From Flagellimonas chongwuensis (GTDB taxonomy: Bacteria > Bacteroidota > Bacteroidia > Flavobacteriales > Flavobacteriaceae), in NCBI RefSeq assembly GCF_013376415.1, contig NZ_WYET01000001.1:992001-1056000 (forward strand): 64,000 bases of DNA. Reading direction: 5' to 3'. The translations under genes and the position numbers were made by a program. The notes beneath the pieces are model-generated. The model made no database searches and was not told the origin of the DNA. It saw nothing but the letters and a program-made list of their open reading frames with translations. Below are positions 15,583 through 25,698 of the stretch, piece after piece; within the stretch, counting starts at the first letter, position 1, and every line of letters begins with the position of its first letter.

Positions 15583-18500
15583 ATGATTAACAGAATCATT
15601 GATTTTTCAATCAATAACAAATTCATCATTGGTCTGTTCACGTTGACTCTTATAGGAGTTGGCATTTGGTCAATGGCAACAGTAAACCTTGGGTCTGTCC
15701 CAGATATTACCAATAATCAGGTGCAGGTCATCACGCAATCGCCCAATCTGGGAACGGAAGATATTGAACAGTTCGTAACCTATCCCGTAGAACTATCTAT
15801 GGGTAATTTACCAGGCGTTACAGAAATAAGATCTATCTCACGCTTTGGCCTTTCCGTAGTTACTATCGTTTTTGAAGACGATATGGGAACCTATCTTCCT
15901 CGACAGCTGGTACAGGAAAAACTAAACGAACTGGGCGAATCTATCCCTGAAAAATTTGGAAGTCCATCTATGGGTCCCATCTCTACTGGTTTAGGTCAAA
16001 TCTATGAATACACTATAAAGCCAGAGGAGGGTTTTGAAAACAAGTATTCGCCTATGGAACTGCGCACCGTGCAAGATTGGGTTATCAAACGACAACTCAC
16101 ATTACTGGAAGGCGTGGTAGAGGTCAACTCTTATGGAGGCAGTATTAAACAGTACGAGGTCACTGTCAACCCAGATAAGTTGAATAGTTTGGGTATTAGT
16201 ATTTCACAAGTGTATGAGGCTCTCGCTCGGAACAATGTGAATACAGGCGGTGCTTACATAGAAAAAAATAAAATGTCAAATTTCATAAGAGGTGAAGGTC
16301 TTATTCGCTCTTTGGAAGACATTAAAGATATTTCGATTATTAACGAGGGCAACATTCCCGTAACTATTGGAGATGTTGCAACACGCGTCCATTTTGGGAA
16401 TCAGGTACGTTATGGTGCTTTTACGCAAGACGGTAAGGAAGCCGTGGGAGGAATAATAATGATGCTAAAAGGTTCAAACCCTAATGCGGTTATTCAAAAT
16501 GTTAAGAATCGTATGGCAGAAATTGAAAAATCCCTGCCAGAAGGTCTCACTATCGCCCCTATCACTGATCGTAGTGAGCTAATTGCCAGAACGACCGATA
16601 CCGTTAAAACCAATTTACTGGAAGGCGCCCTAATCGTGATATTTGCCCTTGTTTTATTGTTGGGTAGTTTAAGAGGTGGCATCATAACGGCCACGACCAT
16701 ACCGTTGTCCTTGCTTTTTGCCTTTATATTAATGAAGCAATTTAATGTATGGGCAAACTTAATGAGCTTGGGAGCTATAGACTTTGGGATTATTATAGAT
16801 GGTGCCGTGATTATTATAGAAGGAACGGTGTATGAGATCCAAAAACGGATTAGGTCTGGAAAGCTAAAATTCAATCAAGGCGTAATGGATAAAGTAGCCT
16901 ATGATGCCGGAACCACGATGATGGGTTCTGCTTTTTTCGGGCAGATCATTATCCTTATAGTTTTTACACCTATACTTTTCCTTACAGGTGTAGAAGGTAA
17001 AATGTTCAAACCGATGGCATACACCTTTGGTTTTGCTATGATAGGTGCAATTATTCTGTGTCTTACCTATGTCCCAATGATGTCTGCGCTTTTTATGAAA
17101 CCAGTTCAAAACACCAAAAGCTGGTTTGGCAAATTTGAGCGTTGGCTTGAAAAGATAAGTGATAAAATTATTGGTGCTATACATAGTGCTTATAAGCCAT
17201 TATTAAAAGGTGCACTGCGGCTTAAACTTATCGTGTTATCATCTTCTGCTGTTCTACTTATTATTGCTGGTTTTATATTTTCTAATATGGGTGGAGAATT
17301 TGTGCCGCAGCTCGATGAAGGAGATATAGCAATGCAGGCGTTTATAAGACCAGGAAGCTCGCTCACAGAATCCATTGAAGTTTCAAAGAAAATAGAAACT
17401 ATCCTATTAGAAAATTTTCCTGAAATTAAAACGGTAACAGCACGTATAGGTGTGGCAGATATACCTACAGATCCTATGCCTATGGATATTGCAGATATGT
17501 ACATCATTCTCAATAAGGATATGGACGAGTGGACAACTGCTTCTACTAAAGAAGGTTTGATTGAAGCCATAAGGGATAAACTGGATGATGAACTCGTCGG
17601 GGTTAATTTATCATTTACCCAACCGGTCGAATTAAGATTTAATGAGCTTTTAGAAGGCGTAAGAGAGGATATTGCAGTAAAGCTATATGGCGAAGATTTA
17701 GAGGTGTTATCAGACAAGGTTCAGGAAATGGCAGCTATTATAAAGACCGTTCCTGGCGCGGGCGATGTGAGTGCAGAACGTACAGCTGGACTACCACAAA
17801 TGACCGTAAAGTTCAGACGAGATAAAATGGCGCAATATGGACTGGATATTCAAAAAGTAAATGATTACATAAGTACTGCTTTTGCAGGTGGTACCGCTGG
17901 CGTCATTTTTGAAGGCGAGAAACGATTTGATCTGGTGGTACGATTTGATGAAAGCCATAGAAAAAGTATTGATGACCTGCGCACGATGTACATCGATCTT
18001 AAGGATGGAAGCCAGGTACCCATTATTGAAATAGCAGAGATTGAATACGTGCCTGGACCTATGCAAATCTCACGTGACAATACGTATAGAAGAACCTATG
18101 TAGGTGTAAATGCACGAGGCAGAGATGTGGAGTCTGTTGTAAAAGATATACAACAAAAGTTAGATGAAGAACTGGACTTGCCATCAGGATATTATATTAC
18201 CTATGGTGGAGAGTTTGAAAACCTACAAAGCGCTAAGGATCGTTTAACAATTGTTGTGCCCATCGCCCTGTTCTTGATATTTGTACTGTTATACTTTGCC
18301 TTAAAATCCTTTTCACAATCGCTAATGATTTACATCGCGATACCCTTGGCGGCCATTGGTGGTGTGTTTGCTTTATGGCTTCGAGATATGCCATTTAGTA
18401 TTTCGGCAGGTGTAGGATTTATTGTGCTATTTGGTGTCGCAGTTCTTAACGGGCTGGTACTTATTAACCGATTTAATTCTTTAAAGGAAGAAGGTGTTAC

Positions 18501-20004
18501 AAGCATAAAGGATAGAATATTTCAAGGGACTAAAGAACGTATTCGCCCCATTATGCTCACGGCTACCACAGATATTTTTGGGTTTTTACCTATGGCATTT
18601 TCCACATCAGCCGGTGCAGAGGTGCAACAACCGCTCGCTACGGTAGTTATTGGTGGGATGCTTACGGCCACCCTACTCACGTTGATAGTACTTCCTGTAC
18701 TCTATATCTTTATAGAAAAGCGACGTGAGCGCAAAGACCAGAACAAGATTAGTTCGTTTAATCCGCAAGCATTGACCACGATTTTAATACTTGGTTTTAT
18801 GTTAGGTGGTACCGCTTTGGCGAAAGCGCAACAAACACAAGCACCTGTGCCAGACCTCATTGTTCAGGATAGCATTACACCCATTACCTTATCTCGGGCT
18901 GTAGAAATTGCCAAAGAGAATTATCCAGCACTCAAGACGAGCCAACTCGAAATAGAAAGACAGAGCGCACTCACGGGCAATGCCTATGACTTCGGTAATA
19001 CTAAAGTATTTACAGGTGGCGAAGAAGTGGCAGATGGTCAGGGCATTTATACCTTGATAGGTATCGGTCAACAAAATATTGATCTATTGGGAATAGGTGC
19101 CAAAAAACGCTTGCAACAACAACGCATCCAGTTAGCCGAAACAGCTTTTGACCTATCTGAAATCCAGATAGAACTGGAAGTCAAAAAAGCCTGGTCAGAA
19201 GCTTTTCAGGCAAAGAAGAAATTTGTTCTTTATCGAGAACTGGACAGCATTTATGGTCAATTTGCACAATCTGTAGAACTCAATTTTGAAGTCGAAGCCA
19301 TTTCGAGACTGGAATATGCTGCTGCGCGCAATCAAGCGTTACAGATAACCAACAGGTTTCAGCAGGCAGAAACAGATTATTTAATCGCATTACAAAAACT
19401 CAATCTTTGGTTGACACCAGATACGATGTACACCGTAGCTGATGAATTTGAAGCTACCGAAATTTCGGTGTTAGAGACTGATGATACATTGGATGAACAT
19501 CCCGAGTTATCGCTTTCGCGAAAGCGTATAGACGAAGCACAAGCAAGCTATGATGCAGCAAGGGCAAGCTTACTGCCCCAGTTTAATCTGCAAGGTGGCC
19601 TGCAACGTGTAAATGGCGATAGTGGTTTCTACACCTATCAGGCAGGGATTTCCATACCGCTGTTTTCTGGCCCAGACCGCAGCCGCGCAAAAGCTGCTAA
19701 ACTGGATGCACAGATTGCAGAAACCAATGCCGCATTCAAACAACGCGAGCTGCAATCCCAATATACACAAGCACAGCAAAATTATACACGATGGCGAGAT
19801 ACTTGGTTTTTCTATAAAACCGAAGCTCTGCCACTTGCCATAGACCAGCGCAAAGGCGCATTGCTCGCCTACAAAGAAGGTGCGCTTGATTATGCAGCAT
19901 TCACGCAAATTATACGTGATGCCATACAGACCGAAATGGATGCACTGGACGCACTCGATAATTATTTAGAAGCCTTGTTTAAACTACAATATTTCCAAAA
20001 CTAA
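15583..20004 (+). CDS. Heavy-metal RND efflux pump fused to a TolC-like outer membrane channel (CusA/CzcA-CusC)
   Basis: A 1473-residue protein. Residues 1-1045 are a full HME-type RND pump, with 12 membrane helices and the helix-4 signature GAIDFGIIIDGAVIII. The DFG-x3-DGA pattern is typical of divalent metal (Zn/Co/Cd) pumps. Residues ~1065-1082 are a signal-peptide-like helix (ILILGFMLGGTALAKAQQ). Residues ~1095-1473 are a TolC/CusC outer membrane efflux domain (ITLSRAVEIAKENYPALKTS). The pump would export metal from the periplasm or cytosol. The internal signal-like helix could let the two halves separate by cleavage. The adaptor follows after 6 bases. Confidence 0.93.
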   Translation: MINRIIDFSINNKFIIGLFTLTLIGVGIWSMATVNLGSVPDITNNQVQVITQSPNLGTEDIEQFVTYPVELSMGNLPGVTEIRSISRFGLSVVTIVFEDDMGTYLPRQLVQEKLNELGESIPEKFGSPSMGPISTGLGQIYEYTIKPEEGFENKYSPMELRTVQDWVIKRQLTLLEGVVEVNSYGGSIKQYEVTVNPDKLNSLGISISQVYEALARNNVNTGGAYIEKNKMSNFIRGEGLIRSLEDIKDISIINEGNIPVTIGDVATRVHFGNQVRYGAFTQDGKEAVGGIIMMLKGSNPNAVIQNVKNRMAEIEKSLPEGLTIAPITDRSELIARTTDTVKTNLLEGALIVIFALVLLLGSLRGGIITATTIPLSLLFAFILMKQFNVWANLMSLGAIDFGIIIDGAVIIIEGTVYEIQKRIRSGKLKFNQGVMDKVAYDAGTTMMGSAFFGQIIILIVFTPILFLTGVEGKMFKPMAYTFGFAMIGAIILCLTYVPMMSALFMKPVQNTKSWFGKFERWLEKISDKIIGAIHSAYKPLLKGALRLKLIVLSSSAVLLIIAGFIFSNMGGEFVPQLDEGDIAMQAFIRPGSSLTESIEVSKKIETILLENFPEIKTVTARIGVADIPTDPMPMDIADMYIILNKDMDEWTTASTKEGLIEAIRDKLDDELVGVNLSFTQPVELRFNELLEGVREDIAVKLYGEDLEVLSDKVQEMAAIIKTVPGAGDVSAERTAGLPQMTVKFRRDKMAQYGLDIQKVNDYISTAFAGGTAGVIFEGEKRFDLVVRFDESHRKSIDDLRTMYIDLKDGSQVPIIEIAEIEYVPGPMQISRDNTYRRTYVGVNARGRDVESVVKDIQQKLDEELDLPSGYYITYGGEFENLQSAKDRLTIVVPIALFLIFVLLYFALKSFSQSLMIYIAIPLAAIGGVFALWLRDMPFSISAGVGFIVLFGVAVLNGLVLINRFNSLKEEGVTSIKDRIFQGTKERIRPIMLTATTDIFGFLPMAFSTSAGAEVQQPLATVVIGGMLTATLLTLIVLPVLYIFIEKRRERKDQNKISSFNPQALTTILILGFMLGGTALAKAQQTQAPVPDLIVQDSITPITLSRAVEIAKENYPALKTSQLEIERQSALTGNAYDFGNTKVFTGGEEVADGQGIYTLIGIGQQNIDLLGIGAKKRLQQQRIQLAETAFDLSEIQIELEVKKAWSEAFQAKKKFVLYRELDSIYGQFAQSVELNFEVEAISRLEYAAARNQALQITNRFQQAETDYLIALQKLNLWLTPDTMYTVADEFEATEISVLETDDTLDEHPELSLSRKRIDEAQASYDAARASLLPQFNLQGGLQRVNGDSGFYTYQAGISIPLFSGPDRSRAKAAKLDAQIAETNAAFKQRELQSQYTQAQQNYTRWRDTWFFYKTEALPLAIDQRKGALLAYKEGALDYAAFTQIIRDAIQTEMDALDALDNYLEALFKLQYFQN

Positions 20005-20010
20005 AAAAAG

Positions 20011-21240
20011 ATGAAAAAATTAAAATATATACCGATTACCACAATGCTTATGGCATTGACATTATTCAGCTGTGGCGAGTCAAAAACTGAAGATGGCCAC
20101 GATGAAGCCACCCATTCTGAAACAGAAGAAAATCACTCTGAAGGGGAAGATGAAGAAGATAATATGGAAGGCGAAGCTAAGGAAGTAATGCTCACGGCAC
20201 AGCAGTTTGAAGCCTTACAGATGGAAATTGACACGCTCTCACAACGTTATATGAGCGGTTATGTAGAAGCAAATGGCACGCTGGAAGTACCACCCCAAAA
20301 CGAAGCATCCATTACTGCCATAACAGGAGCAAATGTGGCATCCATAGAAGTAATAGAAGGTGATGAAGTGAAGAAAAATCAAGCGGTTGCCTATCTCTCA
20401 CATCCCAGCATCATACAGATACAGAGTGATTACCTAAATGCATACAGCAACAGTAGATTTCTGAAACAGGAATATGAACGTCAAAAAAGGCTTTATGAAG
20501 CTGGCGTGGCATCTGGGATGAACTTCCAAAAAGCAACGGCAGACTATCAGGCATCCACCGCGATGGTAAATGGGCTGGAAGCACAATTGCGACAGTACAA
20601 CATCAATGTGAATGGCGTGCGCAATGGCACTATATACCAGCGTGTTGCATTGCGCAGTCCCATTGCAGGGGTTGTAGAAAAAGTTTTTATAAAAACTGGA
20701 CAATATGTGGAGCCACAGGCCAACCTAATGGAAATAGTAGATACAGACCACGTACACGCAGATTTAATGGTTTTCGAAAAAGATGTTGATAGGGTAAAGA
20801 AAGGCCAACAAGTACGATTTAGCGTTCAATCAAGACCAGGAACGGAACTCATTGCCGAAATTTATTCAGTAGGAAAAACCTTCGAGCAAGATCCCAAAGC
20901 GGTGCACGTACACGCAGAAATTGAGAACAAAGGTGGTGGTCTTATCCCAGGAATGTACATTAAAGGTAGGATTGAAGTTGATAACGATGAAACCGCTGCA
21001 ACCGCATTACCAGAAAGTGCCATTATTACAGAAGGTGGTAGGGATTATGTGTTTAAAGCGCAAAGGGAAGGCAACACTTGGAGTTTTATACCAGTAGAAG
21101 TCACTACGGGCGAGAAGGATGGTGACTGGATAGCCATACGTTTTTTTGAAACCCCAGACCCAAATACTCATTTTGCCTTTAATAATGCCTATTACCTTAT
21201 GGGAGAGATGAAAAAAGGGGAACTTGGTGACGATGATTAA
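20011..21240 (+). CDS. Efflux RND periplasmic adaptor (CusB/CzcB-type lipoprotein)
   Basis: A 409-residue protein. The signal ends at a lipobox Cys (LMALTLFSCGES). A His/Glu/Asp-rich stretch follows (GHDEATHSETEENHSEGEDE) and could bind metal. The adaptor core has a barrel-sandwich half (PQNEASITAITGANVASIEV, EGDEVKKNQAVAYLSHPS), a coiled-coil hairpin (FLKQEYERQKRLYEAGVASG) and the second lipoyl half (LRSPIAGVVEKVFIKTGQYV). It ends in a beta barrel and a membrane-proximal part. It would link the pump to the outer membrane channel. It lies 6 bases after the pump gene. Confidence 0.92.
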   Translation: MKKLKYIPITTMLMALTLFSCGESKTEDGHDEATHSETEENHSEGEDEEDNMEGEAKEVMLTAQQFEALQMEIDTLSQRYMSGYVEANGTLEVPPQNEASITAITGANVASIEVIEGDEVKKNQAVAYLSHPSIIQIQSDYLNAYSNSRFLKQEYERQKRLYEAGVASGMNFQKATADYQASTAMVNGLEAQLRQYNINVNGVRNGTIYQRVALRSPIAGVVEKVFIKTGQYVEPQANLMEIVDTDHVHADLMVFEKDVDRVKKGQQVRFSVQSRPGTELIAEIYSVGKTFEQDPKAVHVHAEIENKGGGLIPGMYIKGRIEVDNDETAATALPESAIITEGGRDYVFKAQREGNTWSFIPVEVTTGEKDGDWIAIRFFETPDPNTHFAFNNAYYLMGEMKKGELGDDD

Positions 21241-21246
21241 AATGGA

Positions 21247-21888
21247 ATGAAAGAAAAAAGAAAGAAAAACTTAAAAGTAGCAAGAACCTTACAGATTTGG
21301 AACGTCATCTACGATGTTATTGAAGTTGCGGTCTCGCTTATTGCTGGATTTACGGCAAATAGTTCGGCTCTGATAGGTTGGGGATTGGACAGCACGATTG
21401 AAGTGGTTAGTGCGGGAACATTAGGCTGGCGACTACACGGCGAGATTAAAGGTATCGATGAAGAAAAAGTAAAACGAAGACAAAAAATCACGTTAAACGT
21501 AATTGCAGTTTCCTTTACGCTCATCTGTATTTTCATTTCCTACGATTCCATTACAAAGCTTATAAATAAAGAAACCGCAAACTGGAGCACGATGGGACTG
21601 ATTATATTATTGGTTTCCCTGGTTGTAAATCCTATCCTGATCTATTTCAAAAGAAAGTATGGAAAGAAATTAGACAGTCCAGCCTTGCTGGCTGATGCTA
21701 AAGACACCTTTATTTGCTTATACCAAACCGTGGTCGTACTTATAGGATTGCTATTGGTCAACTGGTTAGGCTGGTGGTGGGCAGATCCTGTGGCGGCATT
21801 ACTTATCGTTCCGTACGCTGCAAAAGAAGGCTATGAAGCCTACAATAAAGCTAAAAATATCAATTATAACACCGCACAAAATGACTGA
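21247..21888 (+). CDS. Cation transporter, CDF-like
   Basis: A 213-residue protein with about 5-6 helices. Motifs are SALIGWGLDSTIEVVSAG, corresponding to the second-helix metal site of CDF proteins, and SPALLADAKDTFICLYQTVV for the fifth helix. It then has WLGWWWADPVAALLIVPYAAKEG. The usual His-x3-Asp pair is changed, and no long cytosolic C-terminal domain is present, so this is the short CDF-related branch. It probably moves Zn or a similar metal out of the cytosol. It lies 6 bases after the adaptor and overlaps the regulator by 8 bases. Confidence 0.85.
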   Translation: MKEKRKKNLKVARTLQIWNVIYDVIEVAVSLIAGFTANSSALIGWGLDSTIEVVSAGTLGWRLHGEIKGIDEEKVKRRQKITLNVIAVSFTLICIFISYDSITKLINKETANWSTMGLIILLVSLVVNPILIYFKRKYGKKLDSPALLADAKDTFICLYQTVVVLIGLLLVNWLGWWWADPVAALLIVPYAAKEGYEAYNKAKNINYNTAQND

Positions 21889-22303
21889 AATTGAAAAAAC
21901 ATTAAATGACCATAACGTGCGTCCCACCGCAATGCGCATCTTGATTTATAAGTATATGGCCGATAGGGATGCCGCCATCGCCCTGACTGATATTGAGAAT
22001 GCTTTCGCAAAAGCGGATAGAACCACATTGTACCGAACCCTAAAAACGTTTGAAGAAAAAAACGTGGTGCATCACATAGATGACGGAACTGGAATCTCTA
22101 AATACGCACTTTGTGAAGAAGGCTGTAATTGTGAAATAGAACAGGATTTGCATTTACATTTTCATTGCACTAACTGTGACGAAACAGTTTGTTTAACGGA
22201 ACAAAAAATCCCGCATATCAATTTGCCAGATGGATATTTGGCAGAGGATGTTAATCTCGTGGTTACGGGAATATGCGAAAAATGCAGCAGTAATTTACTT
22301 TAA
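21881..22303 (+). CDS. Fur-family (Zur-like) metal-responsive repressor
   Basis: A 140-residue protein. The ATG at 21881 is chosen because the frame then starts right at the Fur domain (MTEIEKTLNDHNVRPTAMRI) and overlaps the previous stop as ATGACTGA. The winged-helix part includes KADRTTLYRTLKTFEEKNVVHHI. The dimer and metal part has HLHFHCTNCDETVCL and ICEKCSSN, giving the two CxxC structural zinc pairs. It probably represses the metal efflux operon it lies in, through the inverted repeat at 15119-15133. The exact metal cannot be fixed from sequence. Confidence 0.88.
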   Translation: MTEIEKTLNDHNVRPTAMRILIYKYMADRDAAIALTDIENAFAKADRTTLYRTLKTFEEKNVVHHIDDGTGISKYALCEEGCNCEIEQDLHLHFHCTNCDETVCLTEQKIPHINLPDGYLAEDVNLVVTGICEKCSSNLL

Positions 22304-22324
22304 TAAACAAACGAACAAATTAGA

Positions 22325-23122
22325 TTGATTTTGAAAAAAAGCACTTTTATAATAACTAAAATGGACTGCCCTTCAGAAGAGCAGATGATTCGGATGAAGT
22401 TAGAGTCTTATGCTCAAGTAAAACACTTGGATTTTGATATTCCAAACAGAAAATTGGAAGTATATCACGTGGACGACGTCAAGGCGATAAAAACGTCTAT
22501 AGCCAGCTTAAAACTTGGGGATTCCTTAGAAGGAACCACAGAAGCCGAACCACCCGTAATGGAAGACCAATCCAAACAAAAAAGAATCCTATGGTGGGTC
22601 TTGGGCATCAACTTTGGCTTTTTCGTTATCGAAATGACCACCGGTTGGATTTCTTCTTCGATGGGTCTTGTGGCAGACTCATTAGATATGCTGGCAGATT
22701 CCATCGTATATGCATTAAGCCTATTTGCGGTAGGCGGTGCCATTTCAAGAAAAAAGAAGGTTGCGAAATACAGCGGATACTTTCAGATGGCATTGGCAAC
22801 ACTTGGGTTTGCAGAGGTCTTGAGAAGGTTTTTTAGCAATACCGAAACACCCTTGTTTCAATGGATGATTATCGTTTCAATTTTCGCATTGGCAGGTAAT
22901 TTGATATCGCTCTGGCTCATCAACAAGGCAAAGAGTCAAGAGGCTCATATGCAGGCAAGTGCCATTTTTACATCCAATGATATTATTGTTAATGGTGGTG
23001 TTATAGTAGCTGGGGTGCTGGTTTATTTTCTGAATAGTAAATGGCCCGATTTAGTGATTGGCGGCATCGTTTTCACTTTTGTAATGCGCGGTGCATTGAG
23101 AATATTGAAATTATCGAAGTAG
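22325..23122 (+). CDS. CDF-family cation transporter with an N-terminal HMA-like domain
   Basis: A 265-residue protein. No ATG is near the beginning. TTG at 22325 or 22331 is the likely start. Residues ~1-65 look like a ferredoxin-fold metal-binding domain with DCPSEEQM in place of the usual CxxC. Then come ~5-6 helices with MGLVADSLDMLADSIVYAL (Asp-rich second helix) and SNDIIVNGGVIVAGVLV. The His of the common HxxxD is absent. It is probably a divalent metal exporter with altered selectivity. It lies in the same operon, 21 bases after the regulator. Confidence 0.82.
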   Translation: MILKKSTFIITKMDCPSEEQMIRMKLESYAQVKHLDFDIPNRKLEVYHVDDVKAIKTSIASLKLGDSLEGTTEAEPPVMEDQSKQKRILWWVLGINFGFFVIEMTTGWISSSMGLVADSLDMLADSIVYALSLFAVGGAISRKKKVAKYSGYFQMALATLGFAEVLRRFFSNTETPLFQWMIIVSIFALAGNLISLWLINKAKSQEAHMQASAIFTSNDIIVNGGVIVAGVLVYFLNSKWPDLVIGGIVFTFVMRGALRILKLSK

Positions 23123-23155
23123 TTTTTAAAATGATATCAAACTTGATTAGAACAT

Positions 23156-25126
23156 ATGAAAAAGAAAAAAATAAACTTACGTGACTTAGAACCAAAAAAA
23201 CAACAAGGCGAGCACAGTCACGACGATGGCCATAACCATAGCAGCCCTGAAGAAATTTCAAATTTTAGAACCTATCTACCGGCTATTTTCAGCTTTGTGA
23301 TGTTGATAGCCGGAATCGCTATTGATTACTTTGATGCGTTTCCTTTCTTCAAAGGATGGATTCGCGTAGTATGGTACACGGTAGCCTATATCCCTGTAGG
23401 TTTTCCGGTGATAAGAGAAGGCTGGAAAAGTATTAAAAATGGTGATTTTTTTACGGAATTCTTCTTAATGTCCATAGCCACTTTAGGTGCATTTGCCATT
23501 GGCGAATATCCCGAAGGTGTTGCCGTAATGCTGTTTTATGCTGTGGGCGAACTCTTCCAAAATGCGGCCGTTAACCGTGCGAAAGGAAATATAAAAGCCT
23601 TACTCGATGTAAGACCCAATGAAGCTTTGGTTTATCGTGATGGCGACTTTGTTTCAGTAAATCCCGAGACTGTTGAAATTGGCGAAAAGATACAGGTACG
23701 TGTAGGCGAAAAAGTTCCGCTTGATGGTATTCTGCTTTCTGAAAAGGGTTCTTTTAATACTGCTGCCTTGACAGGCGAAAGCAAACCTGATACGATTGCT
23801 AAAGGCAATACTGTTTTTGCCGGAAGCATTAATCTTGATGGCGTAATCGAAATCGAGACGACCAAGGAATTCAAGGATAGTTCCATTGCACGAATTCTGG
23901 ATATGGTGCAGAATGCAACCGCCAAAAAATCAAAGACCGAACTGTTCATTAGAAAATTTGCAAGGATTTATACGCCTATCGTTGTATTCCTTGCCATCGG
24001 ACTGACGTTTCTACCTTACTTTTTTGTAGATGATTATGTGTTTAGGGATTGGCTCTATCGAGCATTGATATTCCTCGTGATTTCGTGTCCTTGTGCGTTG
24101 GTCATCTCTATTCCTCTCGGCTATTTTGGCGGTTTGGGTGCGGCATCGCGCAATGGTATTCTTTTTAAAGGTGCATCCTTTTTAGATGCAATGACCCAAG
24201 TAAACACGGTCGTAATGGACAAAACAGGAACCGTTACCAAAGGGGTTTTTAAAATCAAAGAAATCAATTCCATCACATTTGAGGAAGCCGAATTTATGAA
24301 ATACCTGATGGCAATGGAAGAGCAATCTACCCATCCTATTGCAAAAGCGATTCTCGAATACAAAGCAGACGGTTCGGATTACGAGGCGACCGATGTTTCA
24401 GAAGTTGCAGGAAAAGGTTTAAAAGGAACGGTCAATGGTAAAACGGTATTGGTAGGTAATAAAGCTTTGATGACCTCAAATGGCATAGAAGTCCCCTCGG
24501 AAACAGATGGTATTGTAGAATCCATCGTAATGGTATCCATTGATGGAAATTTTGCAGGTTATGTAACCATTGCAGATGAACTAAAGGATGATGCGCACCA
24601 GGCCATTAAACAAATTCGAGATTCCGGAATTTCAAAAATTATAATGCTATCAGGCGACAAGGACTCTATTACACAGCAAGTTGCAAAAGAGTTAAATATT
24701 GATTGGGCGAAAGGTGGATTGTTGCCTGAAGATAAACTCAATGAAGTTGAAGAGCTCAAAAAACAACCCGAAACCAAAGTAGCATTTATTGGCGATGGTA
24801 TTAACGATGCACCCGTTTTGGCAGCAAGTGGTGTAGGTATTGCGATGGGTGGTTTAGGAAGCGATGTCGCCATCGAAACAGCCGATGTTATCATCCAGAC
24901 AGACCAACCGAGCAAGATTGCAAGAGCGATTAAAATTGGTCGTTCAACGCGACGTATTGTATGGCAGAATATTGGGCTTGCCTTTGGTGTAAAGGTTATA
25001 GTCCTCATTCTCGGGGCAGGTGGTCTTGCAACTATGTGGGAAGCTGTTTTTGCCGATGTAGGTGTTGCTTTGCTTGCTATTCTTAATGCCGTTAGATTGC
25101 AGAAAATGAAGTGGCAGGATTCTTAG
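23156..25126 (+). CDS. Zn/Cd/Pb-translocating P1B-type ATPase
   Basis: A 656-residue protein. A His-rich N-terminus (GEHSHDDGHNHSS) replaces a CxxC domain. The order is normal: TGES actuator loop (AALTGESKPD), the transmembrane SCPCAL metal site (about residue 311), the phosphorylated Asp in MDKTGTVTKG (about 354), the HP motif (STHPIAKA) and GDGINDAPVLA. The last helices have NIGLAFGVKVIV and EAVFADVGVALLAILNAVRL. The Lys and Asp there, with CPC, point to the P1B-2 group (Zn, Cd, Pb). It would pump metal from the cytosol to the periplasm, where the RND pump can take over. Confidence 0.94.
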   Translation: MKKKKINLRDLEPKKQQGEHSHDDGHNHSSPEEISNFRTYLPAIFSFVMLIAGIAIDYFDAFPFFKGWIRVVWYTVAYIPVGFPVIREGWKSIKNGDFFTEFFLMSIATLGAFAIGEYPEGVAVMLFYAVGELFQNAAVNRAKGNIKALLDVRPNEALVYRDGDFVSVNPETVEIGEKIQVRVGEKVPLDGILLSEKGSFNTAALTGESKPDTIAKGNTVFAGSINLDGVIEIETTKEFKDSSIARILDMVQNATAKKSKTELFIRKFARIYTPIVVFLAIGLTFLPYFFVDDYVFRDWLYRALIFLVISCPCALVISIPLGYFGGLGAASRNGILFKGASFLDAMTQVNTVVMDKTGTVTKGVFKIKEINSITFEEAEFMKYLMAMEEQSTHPIAKAILEYKADGSDYEATDVSEVAGKGLKGTVNGKTVLVGNKALMTSNGIEVPSETDGIVESIVMVSIDGNFAGYVTIADELKDDAHQAIKQIRDSGISKIIMLSGDKDSITQQVAKELNIDWAKGGLLPEDKLNEVEELKKQPETKVAFIGDGINDAPVLAASGVGIAMGGLGSDVAIETADVIIQTDQPSKIARAIKIGRSTRRIVWQNIGLAFGVKVIVLILGAGGLATMWEAVFADVGVALLAILNAVRLQKMKWQDS

Positions 25127-25207
25127 ACCCCCAATTTTGACTGAGCAAATTAAAGTAGTTTCAAATAAATTAACGCTATCTTTATAAGTAGAGAAAGTCC
25201 TTAATTT

Positions 25208-25693
25208 ATGATTCAAATATTCACAACTGGCGGTACAATCGAAGGATTGGATTATACGGATGATGGTGGTATTACTTCCTCTGATGTAGGGATTATGGAT
25301 TTTTTGGACAAAGCAAATATCGATTTTGAATACACTATCGAAGGTGTTTTCAAGAAAGACAGCCGTGCCATTACAGAGAATGACAGAAAGCTCTTGGTGG
25401 AAAAGATAAAAGCTACTAATACAAATAAAATTTTAGTAACTCACGGTACTTATACTATGGAAGACACCGCAAAATATATTGGAAACCGTAGTCTTAATAA
25501 AACTATAATTCTGGTGGGAGCATTCATTTTGGGTACATCAAAAGATACAGACGCACCTTTTAATTTAGGTTATGCAATTTGTGCTTTACAATTTCTGAAG
25601 CCTGATGTTTATATCGCCATGAACGGAAAACTGTTCCATTGGAGTGATGTTACTAAAAATTTAGATACAAATAAATTCGAGTCTAATGAATAA
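25208..25693 (+). CDS. Short asparaginase-like protein
   Basis: A 161-residue protein with the N-terminal motifs of L-asparaginase: TTGGTIEG (residues 6-13), KDSRAIT (50-56) and THGTYTMEDTA (78-88). It is about half the length of a full enzyme (~330 residues) because the C-terminal domain is absent. All first-domain active-site motifs are present. Short proteins of this type occur in Bacteroidota as asparaginase-domain proteins. It may be a stand-alone amidohydrolase or have another ligand-binding role. It begins 81 bases after the ATPase gene and is 5 bases before the LuxR regulator. Confidence 0.78.
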   Translation: MIQIFTTGGTIEGLDYTDDGGITSSDVGIMDFLDKANIDFEYTIEGVFKKDSRAITENDRKLLVEKIKATNTNKILVTHGTYTMEDTAKYIGNRSLNKTIILVGAFILGTSKDTDAPFNLGYAICALQFLKPDVYIAMNGKLFHWSDVTKNLDTNKFESNE

Positions 25694-25698
25694 GCAGG

